DNA from: Bacteroidales bacterium
GTDB taxonomy: Bacteria; Bacteroidota; Bacteroidia; Bacteroidales; UBA1556
Direction of reading: 5' to 3'
DNA: 22,633 nucleotides
Assembly: GCA_029939445.1 (NCBI GenBank)
Contig: JAOZSY010000002.1
Span: 24,441 to 47,073, forward strand
The notes beneath the pieces are model-generated. The model had not been told where the DNA came from. It ran no database searches and saw only the letters and a list, made by a program, of their open reading frames with translations. Below are positions 14,201 through 22,473 of the stretch, one piece after another. A program made the position numbers and the translations under genes. Within the stretch, counting starts at the first letter, position 1, and each line of letters opens with the position of its first letter.

Positions 14201-14237
14201 AAAAAAAGGGGACAGCCATACGACAATCCCCTTTTTT
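14201..14237 (-). terminator. Rho-independent terminator after the isomerase gene
   Basis: On the - strand the 11-bp stem AAAAAAGGGGA (14227-14237) / TCCCCTTTTTT (14202-14212) has a 14-nt loop and ends in a T run through 14201. It lies 20 bp after the isomerase stop codon. The symmetry of A and T runs makes it potentially bidirectional. Confidence 0.85.
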
Positions 14238-14256
14238 AAAATATTTTCACAATTTT

Positions 14257-16455
14257 CTAATAAAAGAAAAACATATTGTTTTCCATTTCAGTATTTTCCT
14301 CCAAAGGAGTATATGAACTAACTTTTTGTGGATCTCTTTGATTTGGGTATACACTTTGAGCAAATACACTTGCACTTCGCTGTTGCATATACTGAATATC
14401 TTTAGACTCAGGAGTTGAACCTTTTACTAATACTTTGAAGAAGTAAACTCCTTGCATCCCTTTTATAGGACCTTGAAGCTGCCCTGCAGCAGCACTAGCA
14501 AAACGACCAGTAACACAAGGCTCTGGAGCATATTTAGGTAAGCTATATGTTGCAAAAGAAACAAATGCAGTATCTATTGAAGAGTTAAACTCTGTAGCCT
14601 GAGAAAGACTCTTAACACCGGCAGTCTTTTCCATCAAAATACGTGCTTTAACATCTCTTTCTACAAGTGGCTTAATAATATCTTTTACCTCATCAAGAGT
14701 TTTAATCCCTTCAGGGCGAGCTTCCGTAAGAACGGCAACTATAACTTTATCTTCAAAATCAAAAACATTTGAAACATCACCAACATTAGTCTCTGAATTA
14801 AACATCCATTTAACAACATCGCGAGAGTTTTTCAAACCTAAGATTCCACCAGCTAAATCAGAAATATATTTGCTTTTCATAACACCTAATCCCATATTTG
14901 CAGATGCAGTATCAAAAGCTTCATAAGTTCTATTTACAGCAGCAAATTTTATTGCTTTACTATAAGCTTCATTAAAAGTTTCCTGAGAGAATACAATTGG
15001 TAGGTCTATTTGAGCAACTCTAATCTTTGGTGTATTTTCAAGTTTATCATCAACTCGAATTACACTAAATCCAATAGTTGTTTCCACAACTACTACATCA
15101 CCAATATTACCATTAATACAAGCATCATTTATCTCAAATAACATTGCACCATCTTTAAACCAACCAAAATCGCCTTTTGTTTGAACAGCATTAGGATCAT
15201 CAGATTTTACCAATAAAGCCTCGAAAGCACTTTTATCCTTACTAATAGCTCCTTTAATACTATCAGCTAAAGCACGGGCTCCTATTTTTGTTCTAGTAAC
15301 TCCCTGCCCACCGTATGCACCAGCATAAGATATTAAGATTTGGCTTGCTCTCATAGAATCAGGACGCATATCCTTATCCATAATTCTTGCAATATGATAA
15401 GCTGTATTTTCTTCCCAAGGGCCTAATACAGTTCCTGCCTCATAAGCAAACGCAGCTGAATCAATATAAACTGATAAGGAATCTTTAGCTATCCAAATGC
15501 TATCATATCTATTGTCACCAACGCGGTTTACAAGATACTGAACATCTCTTTTCTCAGCAGACTCTAAATCTTTATAATAATCTTCTATTTGCTGACGCAA
15601 GTCAACAATATCTTTATTACTTGGACGTACAACCCACGATACATAATCAATCTTACGAGAAGCTATATCCTCTTCATATTCAGTTTTATGTGCATCATAA
15701 TATTTCTGATAATCCGCATCAGTTACAGTAGCTTCTTCATCAGTAACATTCTTATACGAAACACCAAAGTAAGCTACTTGATTGCTAACGCTATTATCAT
15801 CAAAATCTGCATCTGCAAGAGCTTTTGGTAAGTAGTATGCTTTTACTATAAGGTTATTATACTTAGTTTCCATAAGCACGTCCTTTAAGCCACCCTTGAA
15901 CAACTCCCATTGACTTTTATACTCTAAAGCTTTACTTCTTTCTTCAGCATTCTCACTATTAACACCTCTTTCTACGAAATCGAAAAAACCTTTTACTTGA
16001 TCTTGAGCAATCTGCCCATTATAATCTCCTGTAAAAAATCTTACTACTTCTCTGTTTGGAGTTAAGCTATAGATATTACTCATAAACTCATCCATTGAAA
16101 TTTGAGGCTTCATATTACCTATTGATTGAAGAAGACCAAGTTCTGTCATTTGCTGACGCATAATAACTTCTCTTTTTGTTCTATTCCACTCACTTATAGT
16201 TATTACATATGATTCTTCTGTCGTTGGATTTCTTTTATTCCTTTGTACAAACAAATCAGTTTGCTGACTAACCTTTCTATTAAAGTCTTGTACTCCAACT
16301 TTTTCTCCATTAATCAGGGCAATTTTATCCCTATCAACATTATTGCTTTTTCCTAAGTTTTTAAATAAATCACCTAAAACAAAAGCCGCTAATGCTAAGC
16401 CGATTATTGCTAATAATAATCCTGATTTTTCTCTAATTTTTCCTATTGCTGCCAT
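14257..16455 (-). CDS. Membrane-anchored peptidyl-prolyl cis-trans isomerase, SurA/PpiD-like
   Basis: 732 residues. The protein opens MAAIGKIREKSGLLLAIIGLALAAFVLGDLF (the hydrophobic part is about residues 12-30), a PpiD-type signal anchor that leaves the bulk in the periplasm. A SurA-N-like region follows with INGEKVGVQDFNRKV (about residues 48-62), and a parvulin (rotamase) domain begins near residue 365 with MRASQILISY and includes KGDFGWFKDGAM and VETTIGFSVIRVDDK. A second, degenerate repeat appears to begin at RVAQIDLPIVF (about 478). The C-terminus is aromatic (NNMFFFY). It should act as a periplasmic folding factor for secreted and outer-membrane proteins. A -7 element lies 24 bp before the ATG and a terminator follows. 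Whether the parvulin site is active or only chaperone-like cannot be judged by eye. Confidence 0.93.
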   Translation of the reverse strand: MAAIGKIREKSGLLLAIIGLALAAFVLGDLFKNLGKSNNVDRDKIALINGEKVGVQDFNRKVSQQTDLFVQRNKRNPTTEESYVITISEWNRTKREVIMRQQMTELGLLQSIGNMKPQISMDEFMSNIYSLTPNREVVRFFTGDYNGQIAQDQVKGFFDFVERGVNSENAEERSKALEYKSQWELFKGGLKDVLMETKYNNLIVKAYYLPKALADADFDDNSVSNQVAYFGVSYKNVTDEEATVTDADYQKYYDAHKTEYEEDIASRKIDYVSWVVRPSNKDIVDLRQQIEDYYKDLESAEKRDVQYLVNRVGDNRYDSIWIAKDSLSVYIDSAAFAYEAGTVLGPWEENTAYHIARIMDKDMRPDSMRASQILISYAGAYGGQGVTRTKIGARALADSIKGAISKDKSAFEALLVKSDDPNAVQTKGDFGWFKDGAMLFEINDACINGNIGDVVVVETTIGFSVIRVDDKLENTPKIRVAQIDLPIVFSQETFNEAYSKAIKFAAVNRTYEAFDTASANMGLGVMKSKYISDLAGGILGLKNSRDVVKWMFNSETNVGDVSNVFDFEDKVIVAVLTEARPEGIKTLDEVKDIIKPLVERDVKARILMEKTAGVKSLSQATEFNSSIDTAFVSFATYSLPKYAPEPCVTGRFASAAAGQLQGPIKGMQGVYFFKVLVKGSTPESKDIQYMQQRSASVFAQSVYPNQRDPQKVSSYTPLEENTEMENNMFFFY

Positions 16456-16479
16456 TATCTATTATTTAATATAAGTTGG

Positions 16480-16487
16480 CAAATGTA
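16480..16487 (-). promoter_or_regulatory. Putative promoter -7 element of the isomerase gene
   Basis: TACATTTG on the - strand matches TAnnTTTG and lies 24 bp before the ATG at 16455, implying a short leader. The -33 element is not obvious. The 126-bp gap to the CBS-protein gene shows no convincing terminator. Confidence 0.5.
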
Positions 16488-16581
16488 CGGACAAATTATA
16501 AAATTTAAAAATAAAGTTTCAAGAGATATCTACCGAGAGCATCAGTAGGTTATAGTGCTGATTTAACGCTTATTAACATTA

Positions 16582-17850
16582 TTACAAGACGTGTAACTTT
16601 ACTGTTTCTACTTTAGCATTACTTGCTTTTATTATTTCAAAGGAGTAATTTTGGAATATTACCACTTCTCCTATTTGCGGAATATTTTCGTGTACAGAGG
16701 TGATTAAGCCTCCTAATGTTTCATATTCTTCAGAAATAGGGAAATCAAAGTCATAATTTTCATTCAAATAATCAATTTCAATTCGTGTAGAAAATACAAA
16801 AATACCCTTCTCAATTTTCTTTTCAATTAGTTCTTCCTTATCGAACTCATCTTCTATTTCTCCAAATATTTCTTCCATTAAATCTTCCATGGTTACGATA
16901 CCTGCAGTGCCTCCAAATTCATCCAAAACCACAGCAATACTGCTATTGCTGCTAATCATTTTATTTAGCATTTTATTAGCGGGCATTGTTTCAGGTATAA
17001 AATCAACATTACGTAGTATCGAAGCTATACTATTGGGACTACGAACAAGGTCGTAGGCATGTACATACCCAATAATATTATCAATATCATTCTCGAAAAT
17101 AATCATTTTAGAATGCCCCGTTTCTCTATACGCATCTTTAAGCTCACTGATGCTACTACTCTTTTCAATACCCTTTACTTCTGCTCGCGGCTCCATGCAC
17201 TCACGTATCTTTGTCGTTTTGAAATCTATTGCATTCTGAAAAATTTGCAAATCAGTTTCTATTTCATCATTTTCTGTTACATTTCCTCCTTTAAATTCTT
17301 CAATATAATGATCAAAGTCTATGGTAGAAAACTTATATGTTTGATTAGAAATATCTTCTCCAAAAATACTCTTTAGAATAAACTCCGAAATTTTAATAAA
17401 AGCCATAACTATTGGCGACATTAAATAGTAAATAATTAGAAGTGGAACACTAAATAACTCCATCATGCGGTTAGAGATTAATCTAAAGGTCGCTTTAGGA
17501 AAAAACTCCGCGAAAATTAAGATAATAGCTGTTGATATTATTGTATTTATTAATAAGATAATAACATTATTTTGCATAAAATCGGGAAGAATAGCTAAGG
17601 TCCTTGGGCTCAAAAACTCTTCCATATACATTCCATATACAACTAAGGAAATATTATTCCCCAATAGTAGCATCGCAATAAATTTTGCGTCTCTCAGGTT
17701 AAACCATGAAAGTATCTTACCAGCAATTTTATTCCTGCTTTTGTCAAGTTCTATTTTCAGTTTATTAGCCGAAACAAAGGCTATTTCAATGCCTGAAAAA
17801 AAGGCTGAAAATATAATACTTACAATAATAATTACTACAATGCTGCTCAT
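16582..17850 (-). CDS. CNNM/CorC-type membrane protein with CBS pair (hemolysin C family)
   Basis: 422 residues. The N-terminal CNNM (DUF21) domain spans about 1-190 with four hydrophobic segments, starting at VVIIIVSIIFSAFFSGIEIAF, and has the E-x-x-P-K-type segment AEFFPKATFRL. A CBS-domain pair lies at about 205-330 (REMEPR-like IRECMEPRAEV, then VVLDEFGGTAGIVTMEDLMEEIFGEIEDEFD). The C-terminal transporter-associated domain runs from about 345 to 422 (YETLGGLITSVHENIPQIGEVV). Relatives are implicated in magnesium/cobalt homeostasis, and the gliding protein GldE belongs to the same superfamily, but neither role can be assigned here. The start is 8 bp after the lptC stop, so the two genes form one unit. 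Confidence 0.92.
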   Translation of the reverse strand: MSSIVVIIIVSIIFSAFFSGIEIAFVSANKLKIELDKSRNKIAGKILSWFNLRDAKFIAMLLLGNNISLVVYGMYMEEFLSPRTLAILPDFMQNNVIILLINTIISTAIILIFAEFFPKATFRLISNRMMELFSVPLLIIYYLMSPIVMAFIKISEFILKSIFGEDISNQTYKFSTIDFDHYIEEFKGGNVTENDEIETDLQIFQNAIDFKTTKIRECMEPRAEVKGIEKSSSISELKDAYRETGHSKMIIFENDIDNIIGYVHAYDLVRSPNSIASILRNVDFIPETMPANKMLNKMISSNSSIAVVLDEFGGTAGIVTMEDLMEEIFGEIEDEFDKEELIEKKIEKGIFVFSTRIEIDYLNENYDFDFPISEEYETLGGLITSVHENIPQIGEVVIFQNYSFEIIKASNAKVETVKLHVL

Positions 17851-17858
17851 AATTCTAT

Positions 17859-18551
17859 TTAATAAGAATCGAAATCACCAAATTCCTCTTCTTCATTAGA
17901 TTTTTCTTTTTTCTTAGTCTTTTGTTTTTTCGTATTAGATTTCTTTGTTGTATTTGAGGTAGGTTTATCCTCTTTTACTTCATTATCATTATCCGATTCA
18001 ATATCAAATTCCCCATGAGGATTTATTATCTCATAATCTGTAAAAGTTTCATCAGCAATAAGTCCATCCCCAAATAGTGTTTTCCCATCTTGAATTACCC
18101 TAACTGGCACATCCGTATGAATGGTTTTTTTATTCTGATCCCAAGTTAGCAATTCTGTAAATAGCTTATCACCCTTTTTATTTGTTGCTACTACATTAAT
18201 TCTAGCTTCCATTATCTTCTTATCAACAAAATTGATAGCATATTCTGACTTAAGGTCCGATTTCACCTTACCATCATCATCATAAAACACCATCTTCATT
18301 CCTTTAGGCATTTCAAGATATTCTTCTTCTGTTGGATACCTATGCACTTCAGGGCTATGCATTGTCATAACATTCTTCCCTGAATCTGTATAATTCATCT
18401 CCACATTATATGATGATTCTATGGGAGTTGTTTCGTCAACTGTTAGAGAATTTACTACTGCAATATCATTTTCACAACTAATTGAAATTAATGCAATAAT
18501 AAGCATATACGCAAATTTGATATTTCCCCGAAAAAACAGATTGTTTATCAT
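17859..18551 (-). CDS. lptC: LPS export protein LptC, lipoprotein form
   Basis: 230 residues. LptC accepts LPS from the LptB2FG transporter and passes it to LptA-like proteins in the periplasm. The family segment covers about 55-180: TDSGKNVMTMHSPEV, the acidic YPTEEEYLEMPKGMKMVFYDDDGK region (in two parts, 72-94), LKSEYAINFVDKKIMEARINVV, then TIHTDVPVRVI and TLFGDGLIADETFTDYEI. Unlike E. coli LptC, which has a membrane helix, this one has a lipobox ISISC with C26. Residues 186-230 form an unusual tail: low complexity, first lysine-rich and then EEEEFGDFDSY. The start at 18551 is the longest; M16 would leave too short a signal. A terminator precedes the gene and no -7 box is evident, so the promoter is unidentified. 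Confidence 0.88.
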   Translation of the reverse strand: MINNLFFRGNIKFAYMLIIALISISCENDIAVVNSLTVDETTPIESSYNVEMNYTDSGKNVMTMHSPEVHRYPTEEEYLEMPKGMKMVFYDDDGKVKSDLKSEYAINFVDKKIMEARINVVATNKKGDKLFTELLTWDQNKKTIHTDVPVRVIQDGKTLFGDGLIADETFTDYEIINPHGEFDIESDNDNEVKEDKPTSNTTKKSNTKKQKTKKKEKSNEEEEFGDFDSY

Positions 18552-18599
18552 TTTCTTAAAATAATTTGTGTAAAATTAATCATTTACTGCTAAGTAGAT

Positions 18600-18633
18600 A
18601 AAAAAATAGGAATAAATTTCTTTATTCCTATTT
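18600..18633 (-). terminator. Rho-independent terminator after the TPR protein gene
   Basis: Perfect 13-bp stem AAATAGGAATAAA / TTTATTCCTATTT (arms 18621-18633 and 18604-18616) with the tetraloop at 18617-18620, ending on the - strand in a T run through 18600. It closes the coaX / barrel / TPR operon before lptC. Confidence 0.88.
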
Positions 18634-18677
18634 ATATTATTTATTTATATCCTCTATAAGTACAGTTGTAATGCATA

Positions 18678-20111
18678 CTATCTTGCACGAACTTTAGTGT
18701 TTTCATTAATCCAACACTCAACTTTAATATCTTGTCCTTCTTTAAGGTTTCTCATAAATAGGTCTTGATTTTCAGGAAAGCTTTTCTTAATAACAGCCAT
18801 TTTTTTACGAGCTATACTCTTAATTTTCTCATCTTTTGAGATATTTAATGCCTGCACATATTTGTCATACGCTGCCCAATAAGAAATCCTTAATCCTTTG
18901 GTAGTACATTTTGCTGCAGAGCTAGTATATAAGTCTCCAATAATAATATATGCCATTCCTTCTGAAGGCTTATATTTAAGAACACTATATGCGGCAGAAC
19001 GAGATGCACCTGACATTCCTCTTGAACGATAAACCTCAGCAAGTAATAAATAAGCTGAGCCTTTTTTCAATGCATTAGAGTCAGAAAGAGTTTTTGTTGC
19101 CTCTTCAAGATAAGCTTGCGCTTTAACTTCATCGCCTCTACCCAAAGCCATGCTACCCATTGATAGGGCAGATTCTGGTGTTGGTTCGGCAGCATGAACT
19201 TTTGCCAAAGCATTAAAATAAGTATCATTAGTATCATTCTTAGTACATCTTCGCGATTCAAAGAACTTTACAATGTTTTTTGCTAATTTTAGATCATCAG
19301 GATTAGCTTCTAATTTTGGTCCATAAAGTTGTATAAGTTTCTCACAACTTGCAAATTTCTTCACATTCTTCTCTATATTATTAGAAACCTTCTCATAACG
19401 TGAATGTTCCTTAGCATTATCAGCATTAAGAACTAAGTTATACTGTATAACATCTTGTATTTCCACATAATTTTCAAGAATTAAATCACGCTCAGCACCA
19501 GTTTGCTTAACATAATATATACTTGCAATAAAATAGTAATATAAAGTCAGCTCTTCTGATTGGTTACCCATCATCTCAAAAGATTTTCTGAAAGCTGGAT
19601 AGTATAACTGAGAACTATCTTTTTCATACTTTAAACAAGCTTGAGCCTTACGACCTAGTAAAATACCTTCAGGAGATTTTTTATTGTCACCAAAGTATTC
19701 TATTCTCTGGTCATAAACCATCATAAGAGTATCAATCCAGGCTTTTTTAACCTCAGGATTATCTTTATTAACTCCTATATAATAACGAGCTATTCTCTCG
19801 CCATGGATATACATATTCAAACTTGCAATTGGAGCCGCATGAAAACAATAAGACCATGATTTTAATGATTGCTCTACTAAACTTTCTTCTTTATATTTAC
19901 TAGCTTTCCACTGCTTATAGAATTCTCTATATAAACTCAATTCCATTACACACTTAACACTATCAGCACCATACTTGCCTGCCAATTTACTTCTATTAAC
20001 TTCAAATCTGTTTTGAGTCTCTGTAGTAGAAGTAGTATTTGCATCTTGTGCATTTACACTAAAAAATATCAACATTGCAAAACTTGCAATTACTAATTTC
20101 AATTTATTCAT
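18678..20111 (-). CDS. Periplasmic TPR-repeat protein
   Basis: 477 residues with a Sec signal peptide (MNKLKLVIASFAMLIFFSVNAQ, cleavage near A21). The mature protein is almost wholly helical, with degenerate tetratricopeptide repeats. The clearest is at about 320-400, with ALSMGSMALGRGDEVKAQAYLEEA, AYLLLAEVYRSRGM and GMAYIIIGDLYTSSAAKC. Four cysteines near the repeats (C54, C92 and others later) could be paired. It starts 14 bp after the barrel-protein stop, so both belong to the coaX operon. The partner is unknown; scaffold or outer-membrane assembly roles are only suggestions from context. Related long TPR proteins occur at this place in other Bacteroidota as far as I recall. Confidence 0.87.
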   Translation of the reverse strand: MNKLKLVIASFAMLIFFSVNAQDANTTSTTETQNRFEVNRSKLAGKYGADSVKCVMELSLYREFYKQWKASKYKEESLVEQSLKSWSYCFHAAPIASLNMYIHGERIARYYIGVNKDNPEVKKAWIDTLMMVYDQRIEYFGDNKKSPEGILLGRKAQACLKYEKDSSQLYYPAFRKSFEMMGNQSEELTLYYYFIASIYYVKQTGAERDLILENYVEIQDVIQYNLVLNADNAKEHSRYEKVSNNIEKNVKKFASCEKLIQLYGPKLEANPDDLKLAKNIVKFFESRRCTKNDTNDTYFNALAKVHAAEPTPESALSMGSMALGRGDEVKAQAYLEEATKTLSDSNALKKGSAYLLLAEVYRSRGMSGASRSAAYSVLKYKPSEGMAYIIIGDLYTSSAAKCTTKGLRISYWAAYDKYVQALNISKDEKIKSIARKKMAVIKKSFPENQDLFMRNLKEGQDIKVECWINENTKVRAR

Positions 20112-20125
20112 AATTTATTGTTTAT

Positions 20126-21403
20126 CTATAAATATTTTGGTCTTCTAAACCATGTATTCCTAATATTAATACCTAATTTTACTTTTATAAAATCTTGCTC
20201 TATAAGGTTTTTGTCTGTTGTTCCTCTACGCCCAGCTTCCACTGCCAAATCAATATATGAGATCATAGTTTTAGTACTCTTAAGTGGAAACCCTAATCCA
20301 AGACTTATGCCAAACTCATTTATATCAGTTTCGTTAAGTGTCAAATATGAGTTATTATAATTTGCGCCAAAGTTCAACGCATAGCTACCAACGTAATACT
20401 GGCCACCAACATTATATCTTAAACTATTAGAAAATTCTTTCTCTCCATTTAAAATCTTAAACCTGCTATACTCATCAAATGTAACATCAAAGGCAAACAT
20501 CCATTTATCAGTTTTACCAATACTAAAACCACCACCTATTTTTAGAGGAATTACTATACTTCCACTACCATTATCTACTAAAAATATTGTGTCTTTAACA
20601 TATTCAAAGCCTTCACCACCACCAGTGTATGTAATTCCAATAGAACTCCCTTTGCCCAATAATGACTGCTCTGGAGAATATACGAAGCCTAATCCTAGAA
20701 AATAGTCTTCATTTTTTCCAAATTTTGTATCATACTGTATCCCGAAATCAAAATGAAAGGCTCTCAAATCAGTAGTGCTTTTAACCCTATATTTAAATGC
20801 TAATGAAATATCTAGAAGTTCACTCTCTTGAGCTAGATTAACTCCACCAAATAAAAATGATGTATTTACACCAACAGATAATCCTTTAAAGATATTAAAT
20901 GCATTACCCCAGTATACTTCTGTAATACCACCATCACCAATATATCCTAATCTAACATCTCCAATTGAATCAACCTGAGTATAGCTATTAAGGTCATAAC
21001 CAACTGTAGAATATGGAAGCAGACCCATACTAGTACGCCACCACCCAGTAATAGGGAATGCTACATTAAAATAATTCATATTAAAATAATTGGAAGTAGT
21101 ACTTTCATTTGTTGTTCTAGATTCCATAAAAGCACCATCAAAGGCTGCATTGAAAACAAAGCTACCCGTATCAATCTTTGCGTACGAGGCTGGATTAATT
21201 GAGCTAATTCTGTATGGGTCTATTATTCCATATGAAGCACCGCCCAATGAAGATTGATACACATTATAACCGTGATTTATATCCCCAAGACCAAATCTAG
21301 AGTACGGAGACTCCAATTTTACTTGGCCAATAGCTGTAAAAGTTACTAGTAGTAATAAAATACTAACCATCGTAACTGACTTATAATCTGAACTCTTATT
21401 CAT
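20126..21403 (-). CDS. Outer-membrane beta-barrel protein (FadL/PorV-like appearance)
   Basis: 425 residues. A signal sequence (about 10-27, VTMVSILLLLVTFTAIGQ) is followed by SPYSRFGLGD and SSLGGASYGIIDPYRISSINPASYA, the NPA(S/A) N-terminal motif seen in barrel proteins related to FadL and PorV/PorP. The rest alternates hydrophobic and polar residues with many aromatic girdle residues and short Gly/Asn/Asp turns, ending in a positively charged KLGINIRNTWFRRPKYL. A barrel of 12 to 14 strands is plausible. The transported or bound molecule is unknown. Its ATG lies inside the end of coaX (8-bp overlap), so translation is probably coupled. Confidence 0.85.
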   Translation of the reverse strand: MNKSSDYKSVTMVSILLLLVTFTAIGQVKLESPYSRFGLGDINHGYNVYQSSLGGASYGIIDPYRISSINPASYAKIDTGSFVFNAAFDGAFMESRTTNESTTSNYFNMNYFNVAFPITGWWRTSMGLLPYSTVGYDLNSYTQVDSIGDVRLGYIGDGGITEVYWGNAFNIFKGLSVGVNTSFLFGGVNLAQESELLDISLAFKYRVKSTTDLRAFHFDFGIQYDTKFGKNEDYFLGLGFVYSPEQSLLGKGSSIGITYTGGGEGFEYVKDTIFLVDNGSGSIVIPLKIGGGFSIGKTDKWMFAFDVTFDEYSRFKILNGEKEFSNSLRYNVGGQYYVGSYALNFGANYNNSYLTLNETDINEFGISLGLGFPLKSTKTMISYIDLAVEAGRRGTTDKNLIEQDFIKVKLGINIRNTWFRRPKYL

Positions 21404-22121
21404 TAAACTTTAATATTTCGTTTAAGCCTATCAAGACTAAATTTGAAACCGCAAATATGTCACTTTTTAAGTAACTTTCAAAATAAATACTTTCACCACC
21501 TGTTATAAATATTTTCAGGTCGATATATTCACTTTTATACTCCTCAATAAAAGAATTAATTTCGGCTATTGTACCGTTCATAACCCCTGATAATATTGAT
21601 GTCTCGGTATCAGAACCTATCAGAGCATGGAAATTATTATAATCCACTAACGGTAATTTTGCAGTAAAAGTATGTAAAGATTTAAATCTTAAATATAATC
21701 CTGGAGAGATACTTCCTCCTATATATTCTTTCTTTTTATTTACAAAATCAAATTTTATAGCAGTTCCTATATCAATTGATAAAGCATTATACCCTTGACC
21801 TAAATACTCAACTGCAACCGCCGCAGCCAATCTATCTTTCCCCAATGTTTGAGGAGATTGGTATTTATTTAAGATTGGCAATGGCGTTTTATCGCTAAGC
21901 TCTATAAAATCAAATTCCTTATTTAAGAAATCTACTATTTCAGAAGAGGTATGAATTACTGACGAAAGGATGCAAGAATCAATATTTGGATATTCCTTAA
22001 CAAAATTCAAAATATCACTTCTATTTATACTCTCAAACCTCTGAAAAGAAATCATCTTTTCATCACTAAAAATTGCACATTTCTGGAAAGTATTCCCAAA
22101 ATCGAGAATTAATCTTATCAT
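21396..22121 (-). CDS. coaX: Type III pantothenate kinase
   Basis: 241 residues, normal for the family. The enzyme phosphorylates pantothenate, the first step of coenzyme A synthesis, in the cytoplasm. It belongs to the ASKHA fold: the phosphate-1 motif DFGNTFQK begins at D7, GKDRLAAAVA (94-103) carries the family's GxDR with D96, the phosphate-2 motif SIDIGTAIKFD is at 115-125, and GGSISPGL at 135-142. Type III enzymes need a monovalent cation and resist CoA feedback; that is family knowledge. It is the first gene of a three-gene operon with a barrel protein and a TPR protein. A -7 element lies 18 bp before the ATG. Confidence 0.95.
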   Translation of the reverse strand: MIRLILDFGNTFQKCAIFSDEKMISFQRFESINRSDILNFVKEYPNIDSCILSSVIHTSSEIVDFLNKEFDFIELSDKTPLPILNKYQSPQTLGKDRLAAAVAVEYLGQGYNALSIDIGTAIKFDFVNKKKEYIGGSISPGLYLRFKSLHTFTAKLPLVDYNNFHALIGSDTETSILSGVMNGTIAEINSFIEEYKSEYIDLKIFITGGESIYFESYLKSDIFAVSNLVLIGLNEILKFNE

Positions 22122-22139
22122 CTACTTTATTAATTTGCA

Positions 22140-22147
22140 CAAAAGTA
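22140..22147 (-). promoter_or_regulatory. Putative promoter -7 element of coaX
   Basis: TACTTTTG on the - strand matches TAnnTTTG, 18 bp before the ATG at 22121. This would give a very short leader. No good -33 element is seen at the proper distance. Confidence 0.5.
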
Positions 22148-22230
22148 AGTAATATAAGCAACGATAAAATAAAAATATTGTATTATCAATTATTACAACA
22201 GGCTGATTTACAGAGACAATAAATTTTGTA

Positions 22231-22252
22231 TTAAAAAATAAATATTTTTTAA
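22231..22252. repeat. AT-only inverted repeat between coaX and tRNA-Phe
   Basis: TTAAAAAATA (22231-22240) and TATTTTTTAA (22243-22252) are perfect 10-bp arms around AA. It lies between two divergent promoters and just upstream of the tRNA's putative -33 region. An UP-like element or chance in AT-rich DNA are both possible. Confidence 0.35.
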
Positions 22253-22258
22253 TGATTA

Positions 22259-22292
22259 ATTGTCCTAACATAGCAAAAAGATATTATCTTTG
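22259..22292 (+). promoter_or_regulatory. Promoter of tRNA-Phe
   Basis: The -7 element TATCTTTG (22285-22292) matches TAnnTTTG and lies 21 bp before the tRNA. ATTG at 22259-22262 could be the -33 element, although the 22-nt spacer is slightly long. This is the best two-box promoter in the window. Confidence 0.6.
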
Positions 22293-22313
22293 CAGCCGCT
22301 TAACTAGCTATAA

Positions 22314-22386
22314 GGGATCATAGCTCAGTTGGTAGAGCATCGGACTGAAAATCCGTGTGTCCCTGGTTCAAGTCCAGGTGGTCCCA
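22314..22386 (+). tRNA. tRNA-Phe (anticodon GAA)
   Basis: The 73-nt cloverleaf is complete: acceptor GGGATCA pairs with TGGTCCC (one G-T wobble) with discriminator A; the D stem is GCTC/GAGC; the anticodon loop CTGAAAA has GAA at 22347-22349; the T arm is CCTGG-TTCAAGT-CCAGG. The first pair of the anticodon stem is a T-T mismatch, otherwise all stems are intact. CCA is not encoded and must be added enzymatically. The gene is alone between a promoter and a terminator. Confidence 0.97.
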
Positions 22387-22392
22387 CTTCTG

Positions 22393-22433
22393 ATAGCCCA
22401 ACGAATTATTTTTATTCGTTGGGCTATTTTTTT
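22393..22433 (+). terminator. Rho-independent terminator of tRNA-Phe
   Basis: Perfect 14-bp stem ATAGCCCAACGAAT (22393-22406) / ATTCGTTGGGCTAT (22414-22427), 7-nt loop, followed by a T run to 22433. It is the strongest terminator in the window. Confidence 0.95.
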
Positions 22434-22473
22434 GCCGAAAAATAGGCATAACGCCTAGTTTAAATGGGCATTA

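Noticed and set aside
16500..16581. Terminator after the CBS-protein gene
   Set aside because: Only a 5-bp inverted repeat (ATCAG/CTGAT) with a long loop and no T run was found.
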